Assembly (NCBI GenBank): GCA_028281765.1
Contig: JANQJF010000069.1
Location: forward strand, 1-59,529
Length of the DNA: 59,529 bases
Source: Planctomycetota bacterium
GTDB taxonomy: Bacteria > Planctomycetota > UBA1135 > UBA2386
Reading direction: 5' to 3'
In this document: positions 51,691 through 59,529 of the stretch, piece after piece
How positions within the stretch are numbered: position 1 is the first letter of the stretch
Layout: the number at the start of each line of letters is the position of its first letter
Made by a program: the position numbers and the translations under genes
The notes under the pieces: generated by a model
What the model was told of the DNA's origin: nothing
The model's input: only the letters and a program-made list of their open reading frames with translations
Databases searched by the model: none

Positions 51691-51703
51691 CGGACATTGT
51701 CCG
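51691..51703. promoter_or_regulatory. Palindrome CGGACA-T-TGTCCG ahead of the ECF sigma gene
   Basis: A perfect 13-bp dyad, 35 bp before ATG 51739. Candidate operator or autoregulation site of the ECF operon. Confidence 0.4.
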
Positions 51704-51738
51704 ATTCCTCCGACCGACCTCGCCCGTTCGGACGCCTG

Positions 51739-52320
51739 ATGACCAGTCCCCTCGAATTCGACCGCGAACACGAACTCGCCTTGGTTCGTGCTGCCATCGC
51801 TGGCGAGGAGAAGGCCATCCAAGAACTCTCGGACAGACTGCGCTGCGTCCCCCGGATTTTGAGCGCCCAGAACGCCCGCTCCGGCCGGCCTCTCGACACG
51901 CATGACCTCGCGGACCTCGTGCAGGACGCGATCGTCGTGATCCTGGAAAAGCTGACGGAGTACGAAGGGCGTGCTCCGCTCGAGGGCTGGATGTACCGCG
52001 TGTGCTGCCTCGAGTTCATGAACGGCGTGCGGCGCAAGCGGCGCGTGCAGATCCGAGTGGGGAGTGACTCCGACCGGGTCGAGCGGGCCGTGTCCGAAGC
52101 CGATGGTTCGGTCGACCGGGCGGCGTTGCTCCACGCGATCGAGCGGGTGGGTGGCGTCGAGGCCGAGGCCGTGGCGCTGAAGCACTTCGAGGGGCTCACG
52201 TTCGAGGAGATGTCGCAGCGCCTCGAGCTTCCGACGAGCACGTTGAAGACTCGGTACTACAAAGGCCTGGCGCGCCTGGAGGCGCTGCTGTCCGACACGG
52301 AAGGAGACGACGGGCCATGA
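51739..52320 (+). CDS. ECF-type RNA polymerase sigma factor
   Basis: A 193-residue sigma-70-family factor. Sigma2 region: ELALVRAAIAGEEKAIQELSDRLRCVPRIL, then DLADLVQDAIVVILEKLTEYEGRAPLEGWMYRVCCLEFMNGVRRKRR (regions 2.2-2.4). Sigma4: VALKHFEGLTFEEMSQRLELPTSTLKTRYYKGLARLEALL, a clear helix-turn-helix. ATG 51739 is used as it starts the sigma2 helices. It overlaps the next gene by ATGA, so the two are translationally coupled. It should direct polymerase to the promoters of this operon and others, under control of the membrane protein encoded next. Confidence 0.93.
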   Translation: MTSPLEFDREHELALVRAAIAGEEKAIQELSDRLRCVPRILSAQNARSGRPLDTHDLADLVQDAIVVILEKLTEYEGRAPLEGWMYRVCCLEFMNGVRRKRRVQIRVGSDSDRVERAVSEADGSVDRAALLHAIERVGGVEAEAVALKHFEGLTFEEMSQRLELPTSTLKTRYYKGLARLEALLSDTEGDDGP

Positions 52321-52994
52321 CGGATTCCCATGACGAACGATTCGACGCATTGTTCGAAGCGGTGCTGACCGGCGAGACGTCGGTGGACGATCCCGAAGTC
52401 CGGCGCATGCTCGAGGAGGCGCCCGAGCTCGCGGAGCGCCTCGCGCGGATGCAGAGTCTCGCCGGCGCACTCGACGATGTCGGCAGTGGCGAGCAGCAAG
52501 AGCTGAAGCAGGCGCTCGAGTCGCGACCCGAGATCGAACAGCAGGTATCGGCGTGGGCGCAGAAGAACACGCGGAGGGACACCGGGCCCGTGGTGTCGAA
52601 GTGGGGCTGGGCTGCCGCGGTCGCCGCGGTGTTGCTGGTGGCTGCGTGGGCGACCTTCCGCGATCCCTCGACAGACCCGTCGCCGCCCACACCCGAAGTC
52701 TACCTCGACGTCCAGCTGAACGAGATGAAGCCGGACGCCGATGGCGCGCGTGGCGAAGTCTTCGTTTGGAACTTCGAGCTGCCGCCGGGCGGGAAGTACG
52801 TCCTCAAGCTGTTCGAAGGTTCCGATACACTCGAACCCCTGCGGACCATTCGCATGCGCTCCGCTACCGAATGGCGACCCACAGAAACAGAACGTGCCGA
52901 GCTACCGGAGGATCTCCGCTGGGAGATCGTGGTTCAGGACGCGGGTGGCCGCCGAGTCGGTGGTGGCGTGCGGCAGCTCCGCTTGCGGCGCTAG
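52317..52994 (+). CDS. Membrane anti-sigma-like protein
   Basis: 225 residues. The N-terminal about 85 residues are acidic and helical (MTDSHDERFDALFEAVL, DPEVRRMLEEAPELAERLARMQSLAGAL), like a cytoplasmic sigma-binding helical domain, but I see no zinc-binding H-x3-C-x2-C. One TM segment follows (GWAAAVAAVLLVAAWATF). Outside, about 120 residues form a beta-rich domain (PEVYLDVQLNEMKP, VFVWNFELPPGGKYVLKLFEGSD, LRWEIVVQDAGGRRV), perhaps an Ig/FnIII-like sensor. It overlaps the sigma gene by ATGA. Its 3' end also overlaps the next reading frame by up to 124 bp. The pairing with a sigma factor is the main reason for the call. Confidence 0.75.
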   Translation: MTDSHDERFDALFEAVLTGETSVDDPEVRRMLEEAPELAERLARMQSLAGALDDVGSGEQQELKQALESRPEIEQQVSAWAQKNTRRDTGPVVSKWGWAAAVAAVLLVAAWATFRDPSTDPSPPTPEVYLDVQLNEMKPDADGARGEVFVWNFELPPGGKYVLKLFEGSDTLEPLRTIRMRSATEWRPTETERAELPEDLRWEIVVQDAGGRRVGGGVRQLRLRR

Positions 52995-55351
52995 CGCTCA
53001 GCGCTGCGGTCAGTGCACAGGAAGACGCGCCCTCGCTTCCGCAGGAGGTGCGCGAGCTGCTCGATGCCGTCCGCACGGCGCGCGCGGCCGAGAAACCGAC
53101 CGTCGAAGACGTCACCGCGATCGCGCACCAGTTCGTCGCCGCCACACAGACCGGTGGACTGACGCTGCTGGCCGACTCGGACCTCGAGTCGCTCACGGCC
53201 GCGTGCCGCGATCTCGCGGAGGGGCGGTTCAGCAGCGTCGGTCACGCGTATCTCGGCTACTACATCGCCTGGCAGTGGGAGAGCTCGGGTCGCATCGAAC
53301 GTGCGGTCCGCGTTCTCGAGTCGTTGCAGAGTCGCTTCCCCAAGGAGGCCTACGCCGAACAGAAGCGCGGTCAGCTGCTCGCGAGTCTCTACCGCAAGCT
53401 CGGCCGGACCGGCAGCGCGCTCGCGCTGCTGCGGACGCTCGAGGCGAAGTGTGGGCCCGATGCCGCGCTCGACCTCGCCGCGATTCACGGTGAGCGCTGC
53501 GACATCGAGCTCGAACGGGGCCTCCTCGACGAGGCCGCTCGGCATCTCGCCGCGGCGCGGGACGCGCTGGAAGGGCAGGACGACGCGGAGGCGCTCTACG
53601 CGTTTTCGATGCGCGAGGCCGAGTTCTTGTGTGCGACCGGCGAGTTTGCGCAGGCGCTCCGGGTCGTCGACGAATCGCTGGCGCGGCTCGGCGATCCCGA
53701 GGCGCGGTCCGATGCGCCGGACGTCGCTCGACTCCTCGTCTATCGCGGCGTCGCCGAGTTCGGTCTCGAGCAGGGCTACGACGTCGCGGAGCGCGCATGG
53801 AGCACGCTGACCGACGCGTTGAGCAAGAAGACCCTCGACCGGACGCTGCGGCGATTCGCGCAGCACAAGCTCGTCGAGATCGCGATGCGACGCGGAGATG
53901 CCGATGCAGCGCAGCACTGGCTGGCGGCGTGTCGCGACACGACGTCGTCCTCGTTCCTTCGTGCACTCGAGGCGCGCTTCGCGGTCGAGCTCGGCGGCGA
54001 GGACGCCGCGCTGGAACGGGCGCGCGAGGCTCTCTTGTCGGCGTATCGCGATCTGCTCGCGGAGTGGCGGGCGCAGCCGCTGCGGGACGGCGGCACGGGG
54101 TTTCTCTTGATCGACGATCGACGAGTCGTGCTCGATCAGTTGATCACGACCGAGATGGAGCTCGGGAAGCGCGGCGAGGTGGATCGCCACGCGATCGCGC
54201 TGCAGCACGTGCTCGATGCGCAGGCGCTCAGCACGCTGACACGCTTGCGCAAGGCGCCGACGTGCACCGTCGCCGACGTCCAGAGGGAATGGCTGACCGA
54301 GGGCGGCGGTGCTCTGGTTTACCTGCCAGGGAAGTGGCGCACGCATCTGTTCGTCGTCGAGCGAGACGGCCTCCAGCACTACGAGCTGCCGTCGCGGGTC
54401 GAGCTCCTGCCTCCGGTGCGGCGCCTCGCGGACGACCTCGCGATTCCGCCTGCGAGCGCGGGCAATGACGAGCAGGTCGAGGCGCGGCTCGGCGCGCAGA
54501 GCGAAGACGTGCGCGACGTGCTGATTCCAGAGGACGTGCTGGGGCGCGTCGTCGATTGGAGTTCGTGCACGGTTGTGGGAGCGGACCTGGTCTGGCACCT
54601 GCCGTTTGCGACGCTGCGACTCGACTCCGGCGAGCTGCTCGGCGAGCGCGTCCCGTTGATCGACATCGGGAGCCTGCCGTTGGGCGTGGCGTTGAAACGT
54701 CAGACGAAGCCGTCCGGCGATCCGCTGTCTCTGTCGTTGATCGGCTGCACGCGAACGCGTGCGCCGCGCGCGGTCGCGCAGGGGGTCGTGCAGATCGACT
54801 TTCCGCGCGACGACGCGCTCGAGGGCATCCTGGACGCATACGGCGAGCGCGCGCGGTCCGTGTTCGACGCGGGCGCCACGCGAGCGGCGCTGTTGAAGCG
54901 CGACTGGACTGCCAGCGACGTGACGCACCTGCTCGCGCACAGCGTGCGCGACTGGGAGCGAGAGCTCGGGCACGGCCTCGCGTTTGCGGACGCGTCGGTG
55001 TGGTACGACGACGTCCTCGACCTGGACGTCCGGGGACTCGTCATCGTGTCGGCGTGTGCGTCCGGCATGAGCGCGTCGCGCGAGGGCGACGGCGAGCTCG
55101 TCACGAATCTCGGCGGCGCGCTGCTTCGGAGTGGCGCTCACGCGATCGTGCAGTCGAAGGCGCCGCTCGAGGTGCATCGTCACCTCGTGCTGATGGAGGC
55201 GTTCCACCGCGAGCTGGCCGCCGGGAAGTCGCCGGCCGCCGCGTTGCAGTCCGCGCGGCGCGCGCGCCGCACGGATGGTTGGCGAGATCGTTTCTACCGC
55301 GCGCAGCTGCAGGTCTACGGGTTGGGCCAGCAGCCGCTGCGCGCCCGCTGA
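52871..55351 (+). CDS. Secreted TPR-CHAT caspase-like protease
   Basis: 826 residues from ATG 52871. This gives a signal peptide with a long basic n-region (RWWRAAAPLAALALSAAVSAQ); a CTG at 52916 is a shorter alternative. Residues about 90-470 are TPR-like helical repeats (AYAEQKRGQLLASLYRKLGRTGSALALLRTLEAK, DIELERGLLDEAARHLAAARDAL). The CHAT domain (about 480-826) has the His690 region LLAHSVRDWE and the Cys729 region LVIVSACASGM, the catalytic dyad of this caspase-like clan, with a late VQSKAPLEV segment. CHAT proteins are usually cytoplasmic; export is unusual. It is third in the ECF operon and lies 4 bp from the convergent FG-GAP gene. Confidence 0.88.
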   Translation: MATHRNRTCRATGGSPLGDRGSGRGWPPSRWWRAAAPLAALALSAAVSAQEDAPSLPQEVRELLDAVRTARAAEKPTVEDVTAIAHQFVAATQTGGLTLLADSDLESLTAACRDLAEGRFSSVGHAYLGYYIAWQWESSGRIERAVRVLESLQSRFPKEAYAEQKRGQLLASLYRKLGRTGSALALLRTLEAKCGPDAALDLAAIHGERCDIELERGLLDEAARHLAAARDALEGQDDAEALYAFSMREAEFLCATGEFAQALRVVDESLARLGDPEARSDAPDVARLLVYRGVAEFGLEQGYDVAERAWSTLTDALSKKTLDRTLRRFAQHKLVEIAMRRGDADAAQHWLAACRDTTSSSFLRALEARFAVELGGEDAALERAREALLSAYRDLLAEWRAQPLRDGGTGFLLIDDRRVVLDQLITTEMELGKRGEVDRHAIALQHVLDAQALSTLTRLRKAPTCTVADVQREWLTEGGGALVYLPGKWRTHLFVVERDGLQHYELPSRVELLPPVRRLADDLAIPPASAGNDEQVEARLGAQSEDVRDVLIPEDVLGRVVDWSSCTVVGADLVWHLPFATLRLDSGELLGERVPLIDIGSLPLGVALKRQTKPSGDPLSLSLIGCTRTRAPRAVAQGVVQIDFPRDDALEGILDAYGERARSVFDAGATRAALLKRDWTASDVTHLLAHSVRDWERELGHGLAFADASVWYDDVLDLDVRGLVIVSACASGMSASREGDGELVTNLGGALLRSGAHAIVQSKAPLEVHRHLVLMEAFHRELAAGKSPAAALQSARRARRTDGWRDRFYRAQLQVYGLGQQPLRAR

Positions 55352-55355
55352 AGCA

Positions 55356-57104
55356 TCAGGCGCCCGGCAGGCCCAGTTGGCGCGGCGGGATCAGGTTGCG
55401 CTTCTTCACAGCGCCGATGTGACGATTGATCGTGACCGACTGTTCCGTCGACTCGTCGCAGTCCGAGATACCGCGGATGTAGTGGTCGAGCAGCTGCGCC
55501 TGCGTTTGCATCTGGTCTTGATCGGCCGTGAGTGCGAACAGGTAGTAGGGCGAAGACTTCTCGACGTTGTAGCTCGAGGTGTAGGCGACGAAGCGGATCG
55601 TCAGGAAGTAGACCTCGTCCCTGGTCCAGTTGATGGCGCTGTGGGTCGGGTGTGGTAGCTGGATCGTGACTTCGGTCGCGCCGGTCGTTGAGCTGCGCGC
55701 TGGGTTCTCGAAGTCCACGAAGATCACGTCGTCGGAAGTCGTCGGGTCATCCTGGCGCCACGCGGAGATCTCGATGTTCTCGCAGAAACCGAACTCCGCC
55801 GGGACCTCGATTGTCATCTGTAGCGTTTGGTTGCTGAACTGGCCGAGCCGCGGATCGACCGTCATGATCGTCGGATAGTCGAGATCGAGACCGGGGCCGC
55901 TGTTGCAGTTGCCGCCGCCACCCGACGACGACGGCTGCGGCTGCGGATCGAGCGTCATCAAGGGGCTGCGCAATCCGTAGAAGATCTCGAAGCGCTCGCT
56001 CGATTGCACGGGCAACACGATGTCGGCGGTCAGGGATGTCGTCGTCCCGTCGTCGTTGAGGTGATGGTCGTTGTTGATGTCGTGGAGGAGAGCCGGTGCG
56101 CGGTCGATGAATTCGTCTCTCGGGCTGCCCTCGATGATCCCACAATCGTCCATCTCGTAGGCCGCGGCCGTTCCGTCGTGACGGAACACCGCGGCCCAGC
56201 TCGTCGTCGCCTGGTAGTAGAGCAGGTCTTCGTAGCCGTCGCCGTCGCAGTCGCCGGCGTCGATGTTGATCGCCGCGGCGTCCTTCGGGATCTCCGCACC
56301 GAAGTCGAGGGCGATCGAGTTGGTCTGGGCGCCGTTCTGCAGGACGCGCAAGTACCAAGTCAGATCCTCTTGGCTCCACGCCATCCAGGCAAGCTGATCG
56401 ATGGTGTCGGCAACGACGCGCGTAATTGATCCTCGCGTGGTCGGCGTCGGGTCAGGGAAGCTGCCGATCTGCACGCCAGCGAAGTCGTAGGCGGTCAGGC
56501 CGCTTGCGTCCCGGCTGACGACGTCCTTTGTGCCGTCGTTGTCCCAGTCGACGAATTCGAAGTCGAGGATTCCCGATGTCGTGATCATCGCCGCGGTCTG
56601 GATGGGCAGCCCGGCTTGCCACGTGCCCAGGTGCAGGACGTCGTTGTCGTCCACACCGGCGAGGTAGTGCACACCAGACGTCGAGTAGCTGCGAACTCGC
56701 CGGATGGTGGACCAGTCGGCCATGGGGACGACACGCCACGCATTGCCTTCGGTGGTCATCAGTCGGGTGCCGTTGGGCCCGACCGCCAGGATGATGTCAG
56801 GGAACCACTCGTTGTGGGAATCGAGCACCGTGATGTCCGAGACACCCGTCTCGCCACTCGATGAGTACCAGGCCCACACTTCGGGGTCGGACGCAACGAA
56901 CAGCTCGCCATCACGGATGTAGGCGAGATCCTGGACCAGGTCCCGGTCGAAGTCGCCGACGGCAATCTTCTCGATCATGCCGTTGCGGAACGAGGCGTCG
57001 GAGGGGAGATCACGCGGCTTCTGGGACGGTGTGATCGGAACGGCTTGCGCGGTCGCGAGGGAGCAGAGGAGGAGAGCGCACGATGCGATGCGGGAATCGA
57101 ACAT
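55356..57104 (-). CDS. Secreted FG-GAP/VCBS repeat protein
   Basis: 582 residues with signal peptide (FDSRIASCALLLCSLATAQA). FG-GAP/VCBS-like repeats are visible: KIAVGDFDRDLVQDLAYI, FEFVDWDNDGTKDVVSRD and NIDAGDCDGDGYEDLLYY, each with a Ca2+-binding Asp-rich loop. The middle has a SSSGGGGNCNSG linker. The C-terminal part (about 390-582) has beta-rich segments (VTIQLPHPTHSAINWTRDEVYFLTIRFVAY) and ends with a cationic stretch (VKKRNLIPPRQ). Extracellular adhesion or complex formation is likely. Only 4 bp separate it from the CHAT gene. The leader has a terminator-shaped hairpin (57192-57226). Confidence 0.84.
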   Translation of the reverse strand: MFDSRIASCALLLCSLATAQAVPITPSQKPRDLPSDASFRNGMIEKIAVGDFDRDLVQDLAYIRDGELFVASDPEVWAWYSSSGETGVSDITVLDSHNEWFPDIILAVGPNGTRLMTTEGNAWRVVPMADWSTIRRVRSYSTSGVHYLAGVDDNDVLHLGTWQAGLPIQTAAMITTSGILDFEFVDWDNDGTKDVVSRDASGLTAYDFAGVQIGSFPDPTPTTRGSITRVVADTIDQLAWMAWSQEDLTWYLRVLQNGAQTNSIALDFGAEIPKDAAAINIDAGDCDGDGYEDLLYYQATTSWAAVFRHDGTAAAYEMDDCGIIEGSPRDEFIDRAPALLHDINNDHHLNDDGTTTSLTADIVLPVQSSERFEIFYGLRSPLMTLDPQPQPSSSGGGGNCNSGPGLDLDYPTIMTVDPRLGQFSNQTLQMTIEVPAEFGFCENIEISAWRQDDPTTSDDVIFVDFENPARSSTTGATEVTIQLPHPTHSAINWTRDEVYFLTIRFVAYTSSYNVEKSSPYYLFALTADQDQMQTQAQLLDHYIRGISDCDESTEQSVTINRHIGAVKKRNLIPPRQLGLPGA

Positions 57105-57425
57105 GGGGGTCTTCGCGGCGGGCGAGGGCCAAAGGGTTGTAGTCGTTGCAGGGGAGGGGTTTGGGGTCGCGTCGATGGTCGGCGAAATCCGAAAAAAGCC
57201 GGACGCCGTCGAGGCGCCGCCCGGCTGAGTCGGGATGTTGACCCTGTTGCGTTCTCTCGTCTACGGCCAGGCGAATTCGCGGTTCGTGCGGTAGATGCGT
57301 CGAGGGTCCCGCCCCCGCGGTTCGGAATCCCCGTCTTCTTGATGGAGACATCCGCGTTCTGTCGCCCGTGAGGGTGCGCGCGATCCGGCGCGACCACACA
57401 TCACTCGAATCCTGGAGACGGAACC
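57105..57425. other. Divergent intergenic region, 321 bp
   Basis: Between two divergent FG-GAP genes. Contents: the minus-strand hairpin with T tract at 57192-57226; TTGACC at 57238-57243, a possible plus-strand -35 with weak TCTACG/CTACGG 16-17 bp downstream; CAGGCGAATTCGCGG at 57268-57282, which has the palindrome CGAATTCG; CTGGAGAC 3-10 nt before the TTG 57426 start as a loose Shine-Dalgarno. No further gene is seen. Confidence 0.4.
57192..57226 (-). terminator. Terminator-shaped hairpin with T tract in the FG-GAP gene leader
   Basis: On the minus strand AGCCGG (57226-57221) pairs with CCGGCT (57202-57197), with inner CGCC/GGCG, followed by TTTTTT (57197-57192). It sits 87 nt before the start of the 57104 gene, reading the same way. 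It is the only clear T-tract terminator shape in the window. Confidence 0.5.
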
Positions 57426-58982
57426 TTGAACGCACCCTCCCTCGCTTCCGCGCTGCTGACCGCCACAGCTGCGACTCTGTCTGCAGCCGCCCAGACACCT
57501 TTGCACGCCCACTTCGGTGACATCCCGGGCGACTACTTCGGTCACCGCGCGAGCGACCTCGGTGACGTGGATGGCGACGGCTTCACGGACTACGCGATCG
57601 CCGCGCCGTGGGAGCGATCCCAGGGGACCGGTTACGTGCGCGTGTTCTCGGGCGGGACCGGCGAAGCGCTCGCGACGCTGTCGGGCATCTCGATTCCCGA
57701 TGGTTGGGGGAGCTACGACCACTTCGGGTGGGCCGCGAGTGGCGTCGGGGACGTCAACGGGGATCAGGTCCCCGACCTCCTGGTCGGCGCGCCGCACGAC
57801 CACACGTTCGGCGTCGGCAAGGGCCTGACCTGGCTGATCTCGGGGAGCGACTGGTCCACCATTCGGACGCGGACCGGGGGGCACTACGTCTACGGAACGA
57901 CGACCGCTCCCCTCGGTGACGTCAATGGCGACGGGGTGCCGGACTACCTCGTCGGCGAAGCTTCCTTCGTCGTGAACTGCGTTTCCGGCGCGACCGGCGC
58001 GACGATCTGGCAGTTCGACTCGAGCAACACACAGGACAACGCGATCGTGCTGTCGCCGGTCACCGGTGACGCGACCGGTGACGGGATCCCGGATGCGATC
58101 GTCGGCGCGATGGGCTTCGGCTGGGGCAACGGCGGCGGCTACGTCACGATTTTGGACGGCGTGACCGGCACCCAAGTCCAGCTCTTCACCGGGGACTCAC
58201 TGCTCTCCTACGGCAAGGAAGTGAGCTTCGTCGGGGACTTGAACGGAGACGCACGTGACGAGATCGCCGTCCACAACGGATCCGGCATGCTCTGGGTGTA
58301 CGACGCGGCCAGCGGCGCAGTGATCCACTCGTACTCGACTGGTTTCCGACGGGGGCTGTGCGGCGTCGGTGACCAAGATGGCGACGGCGTGCCGGACTTC
58401 GCCAGCTCGCAAGCCGGCTACGCGAAGGTGTACTCGGGCGCGAGCGGCGCCGTGATCCGCACGTACGACCTGACGGCGATCGCGCTCCCGAACGGCACGA
58501 AGTGGCTCACGCCGGTCGCGGACTTGGATGGGGACGGAAAACAGGAGCTCCTCATCGGGGCGGGTGGGCCGATCAATGACGACGCTGGCGCCGTGTTCTT
58601 GTCCGACTCGTATGCGTTGCAGGACCTGGGTCACGCGCTCGGCGGCGCGGTCTACGGCGACCCGATGCTGTCGGGCGAGGGCACGCTCGAGCCCGGAAGC
58701 CTACTGCGCCTCTACCTCTGGAACACATGGGCCACGGCGCCCGCGTCCCTGATCATCGGATTCTCCGAGCTGCACTTCCCGGTGCTCGGTGGAACGCTTG
58801 TCCCCTCGCCGGACATCGTCGTCAGTGGTCTGGCCGTGACTCATGCGGGGGGCCTCGATCTCGCATTCCCGGTCGGGGGCGGCCTGCCGCCGGGCGACCT
58901 GGTCTTCCAGTACTGGATCCTCGACCCGAGTGGACCGCAGGGCGTGACCGCCTCGAACGCCGTCAAGGGCACCCTCCCGTAG
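57426..58982 (+). CDS. Secreted FG-GAP (integrin alpha-like) repeat protein
   Basis: 518 residues from TTG 57426, with signal peptide (APSLASALLTATAATLSAAAQ). At least five FG-GAP blades are readable, each with a DxDxDG loop: DLGDVDGDGFTDYAIAAPWE, GVGDVNGDQVPDLLVGAPHD, PLGDVNGDGVPDYLVGEA, VTGDATGDGIPDAIVGAM, GVGDQDGDGVPDFASSQA, VADLDGDGKQELLIGAGG. A seven-blade propeller is likely. The last roughly 110 residues (LEPGSLLRLYLWNTWATAPASLIIGF...LVFQYWILDPSGPQGVTASNAV) belong to the shared C-terminal domain. The stop is 34 bp before a GTG start of the sigma factor. Function is adhesive or carbohydrate-related by analogy. Confidence 0.88.
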   Translation: MNAPSLASALLTATAATLSAAAQTPLHAHFGDIPGDYFGHRASDLGDVDGDGFTDYAIAAPWERSQGTGYVRVFSGGTGEALATLSGISIPDGWGSYDHFGWAASGVGDVNGDQVPDLLVGAPHDHTFGVGKGLTWLISGSDWSTIRTRTGGHYVYGTTTAPLGDVNGDGVPDYLVGEASFVVNCVSGATGATIWQFDSSNTQDNAIVLSPVTGDATGDGIPDAIVGAMGFGWGNGGGYVTILDGVTGTQVQLFTGDSLLSYGKEVSFVGDLNGDARDEIAVHNGSGMLWVYDAASGAVIHSYSTGFRRGLCGVGDQDGDGVPDFASSQAGYAKVYSGASGAVIRTYDLTAIALPNGTKWLTPVADLDGDGKQELLIGAGGPINDDAGAVFLSDSYALQDLGHALGGAVYGDPMLSGEGTLEPGSLLRLYLWNTWATAPASLIIGFSELHFPVLGGTLVPSPDIVVSGLAVTHAGGLDLAFPVGGGLPPGDLVFQYWILDPSGPQGVTASNAVKGTLP

Positions 58983-59019
58983 CACCGTGCGTCTCCGCTC
59001 CCCTACACTGGCGCTCGCC

Positions 59020-59529
59020 GTGGACGTGCACCCCGATCCCGAGACCCTCCTGCCGCTGATCTACGAGCAGCTCCGGGATCAGGCCGAGAAGATCATGCGC
59101 GAGGAGCGGTCGAGCCACACGCTGCAGCCGACCGCGCTCGTGCACGAGGCGTGGTTGCGACTCTCCGGTGAACTGGATGGAGTCGAACGCGGCCAATTCT
59201 TCCGCCGCGCGGCGCGCTGCATGCGTCGCATCCTGATCGACCACGCGCGAACGCGTGGTCGCGGCAAGCGCGGCAGCGGCGCGCCGCGGATCGCGCTCGA
59301 CGACGCGATCGCGGCGTTCGAGGAGAAGACGTTCGACGTGCTCGCGATCGACGAAGCGCTGCAGAAGATGGAGACGTTCGATCCCGAGATCGCGCGGGTC
59401 GTCGAGCTGCGGTTCTTCTCCGGACTCACGATCGCCGAGACGGCCGCCGCTCTCTCGGTGTCGACACCGACCGTCGAACGCTCGTGGCGGGTCGCACGGT
59501 CGTGGCTGATGCGCGAGCTGGGAGACGAG
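59020..59529 (+). CDS. ECF sigma factor, TIGR02999-like (partial, runs off window)
   Basis: The frame stays open to the last base (170 codons read). It matches planctomycete/acidobacterial ECF factors: LIYEQLRDQAEKIMREERSSHTLQPTALVHEAWLRLSG, FFRRAARCMRRILIDHARTRGRGKRG, and sigma4 VVELRFFSGLTIAETAAALSVSTPTVERSWRVARSWL. GTG 59020 lies 10 nt after TACACT (59004-59009), a possible -10, so the message may be nearly leaderless; GTG 58987 is in frame upstream. Such sigma genes are often followed by a membrane Ser/Thr kinase or TPR protein, not visible here. Confidence 0.9.
   Translation, partial: MDVHPDPETLLPLIYEQLRDQAEKIMREERSSHTLQPTALVHEAWLRLSGELDGVERGQFFRRAARCMRRILIDHARTRGRGKRGSGAPRIALDDAIAAFEEKTFDVLAIDEALQKMETFDPEIARVVELRFFSGLTIAETAAALSVSTPTVERSWRVARSWLMRELGDE

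Overview
The window is very GC-rich chromosomal DNA that most resembles a marine-type planctomycete. I infer this from secreted FG-GAP, LamG-like, nidogen-like and DNRLRE proteins, mono- and diheme cytochromes fused to beta-propeller or cysteine-rich parts, planctomycete-style ECF sigma factors, sigma-54 activators, and weak or absent Shine-Dalgarno sites. No database was searched. The GC richness creates many long antisense open frames, which I treated as shadows.

Layout. 1-130: a direct repeat that could be the end of an insertion sequence, then a strong hairpin. 124-5247: a membrane-anchored protein (-), a large Ig-like lipoprotein, queC and a small lipoprotein. 5248-9144: promoter, rpsO and pnp; the PNPase carries a Lys-rich head and a 15-residue tandem-repeat tail. 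9242-17265: an envelope-glycan/lipid neighbourhood with two glycosyltransferases, an FAD oxidoreductase, a NodB-type deacetylase, a sugar epimerase, a fatty acid desaturase and a small secretin-like protein. 17326-23142: a 1.9-kresidue membrane sensor fused directly to a sigma-54 ATPase and a winged helix. 23374-28536: a small basic secreted protein, a secretin lipoprotein, a diheme cytochrome with a Cys-Cys-rich tail, and a GspK-like pseudopilin. 28548-29488: a frameshifted endonuclease/exonuclease/phosphatase gene inside 64-bp inverted repeats. 29489-33118: the operon ctpA-like, tsaD, carA (-). 33298-35609: a sigma-54 response regulator and a 69-residue protein with its own promoter. 35716-48163: mostly secreted or envelope proteins (DNRLRE protein, GT39-type membrane glycosyltransferase, HAD hydrolase, a frameshifted carboxypeptidase-regulatory-like protein, a GH33 sialidase, a nidogen-like protein, a LamG paralogue of the sialidase flanks). 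48223-51489: a propeller plus cytochrome protein. 51739-55351: an ECF sigma, anti-sigma-like, secreted TPR-CHAT protease operon. 55356-59529: two FG-GAP proteins and an ECF sigma factor cut by the window end.

How parts may work together. Two signalling modules stand out: the fused extracytoplasmic-sensor/sigma-54 activator, and the ECF / anti-sigma / caspase-like CHAT operon. Many secreted proteins share a roughly 100-residue C-terminal domain that could be an export or surface-attachment tag. The secretin and GspK-like genes suggest, but do not prove, a dispersed type II/IV-like export machine. Two single-base frameshifts both lie in G/C homopolymers, so assembly error must be excluded before calling those genes broken.
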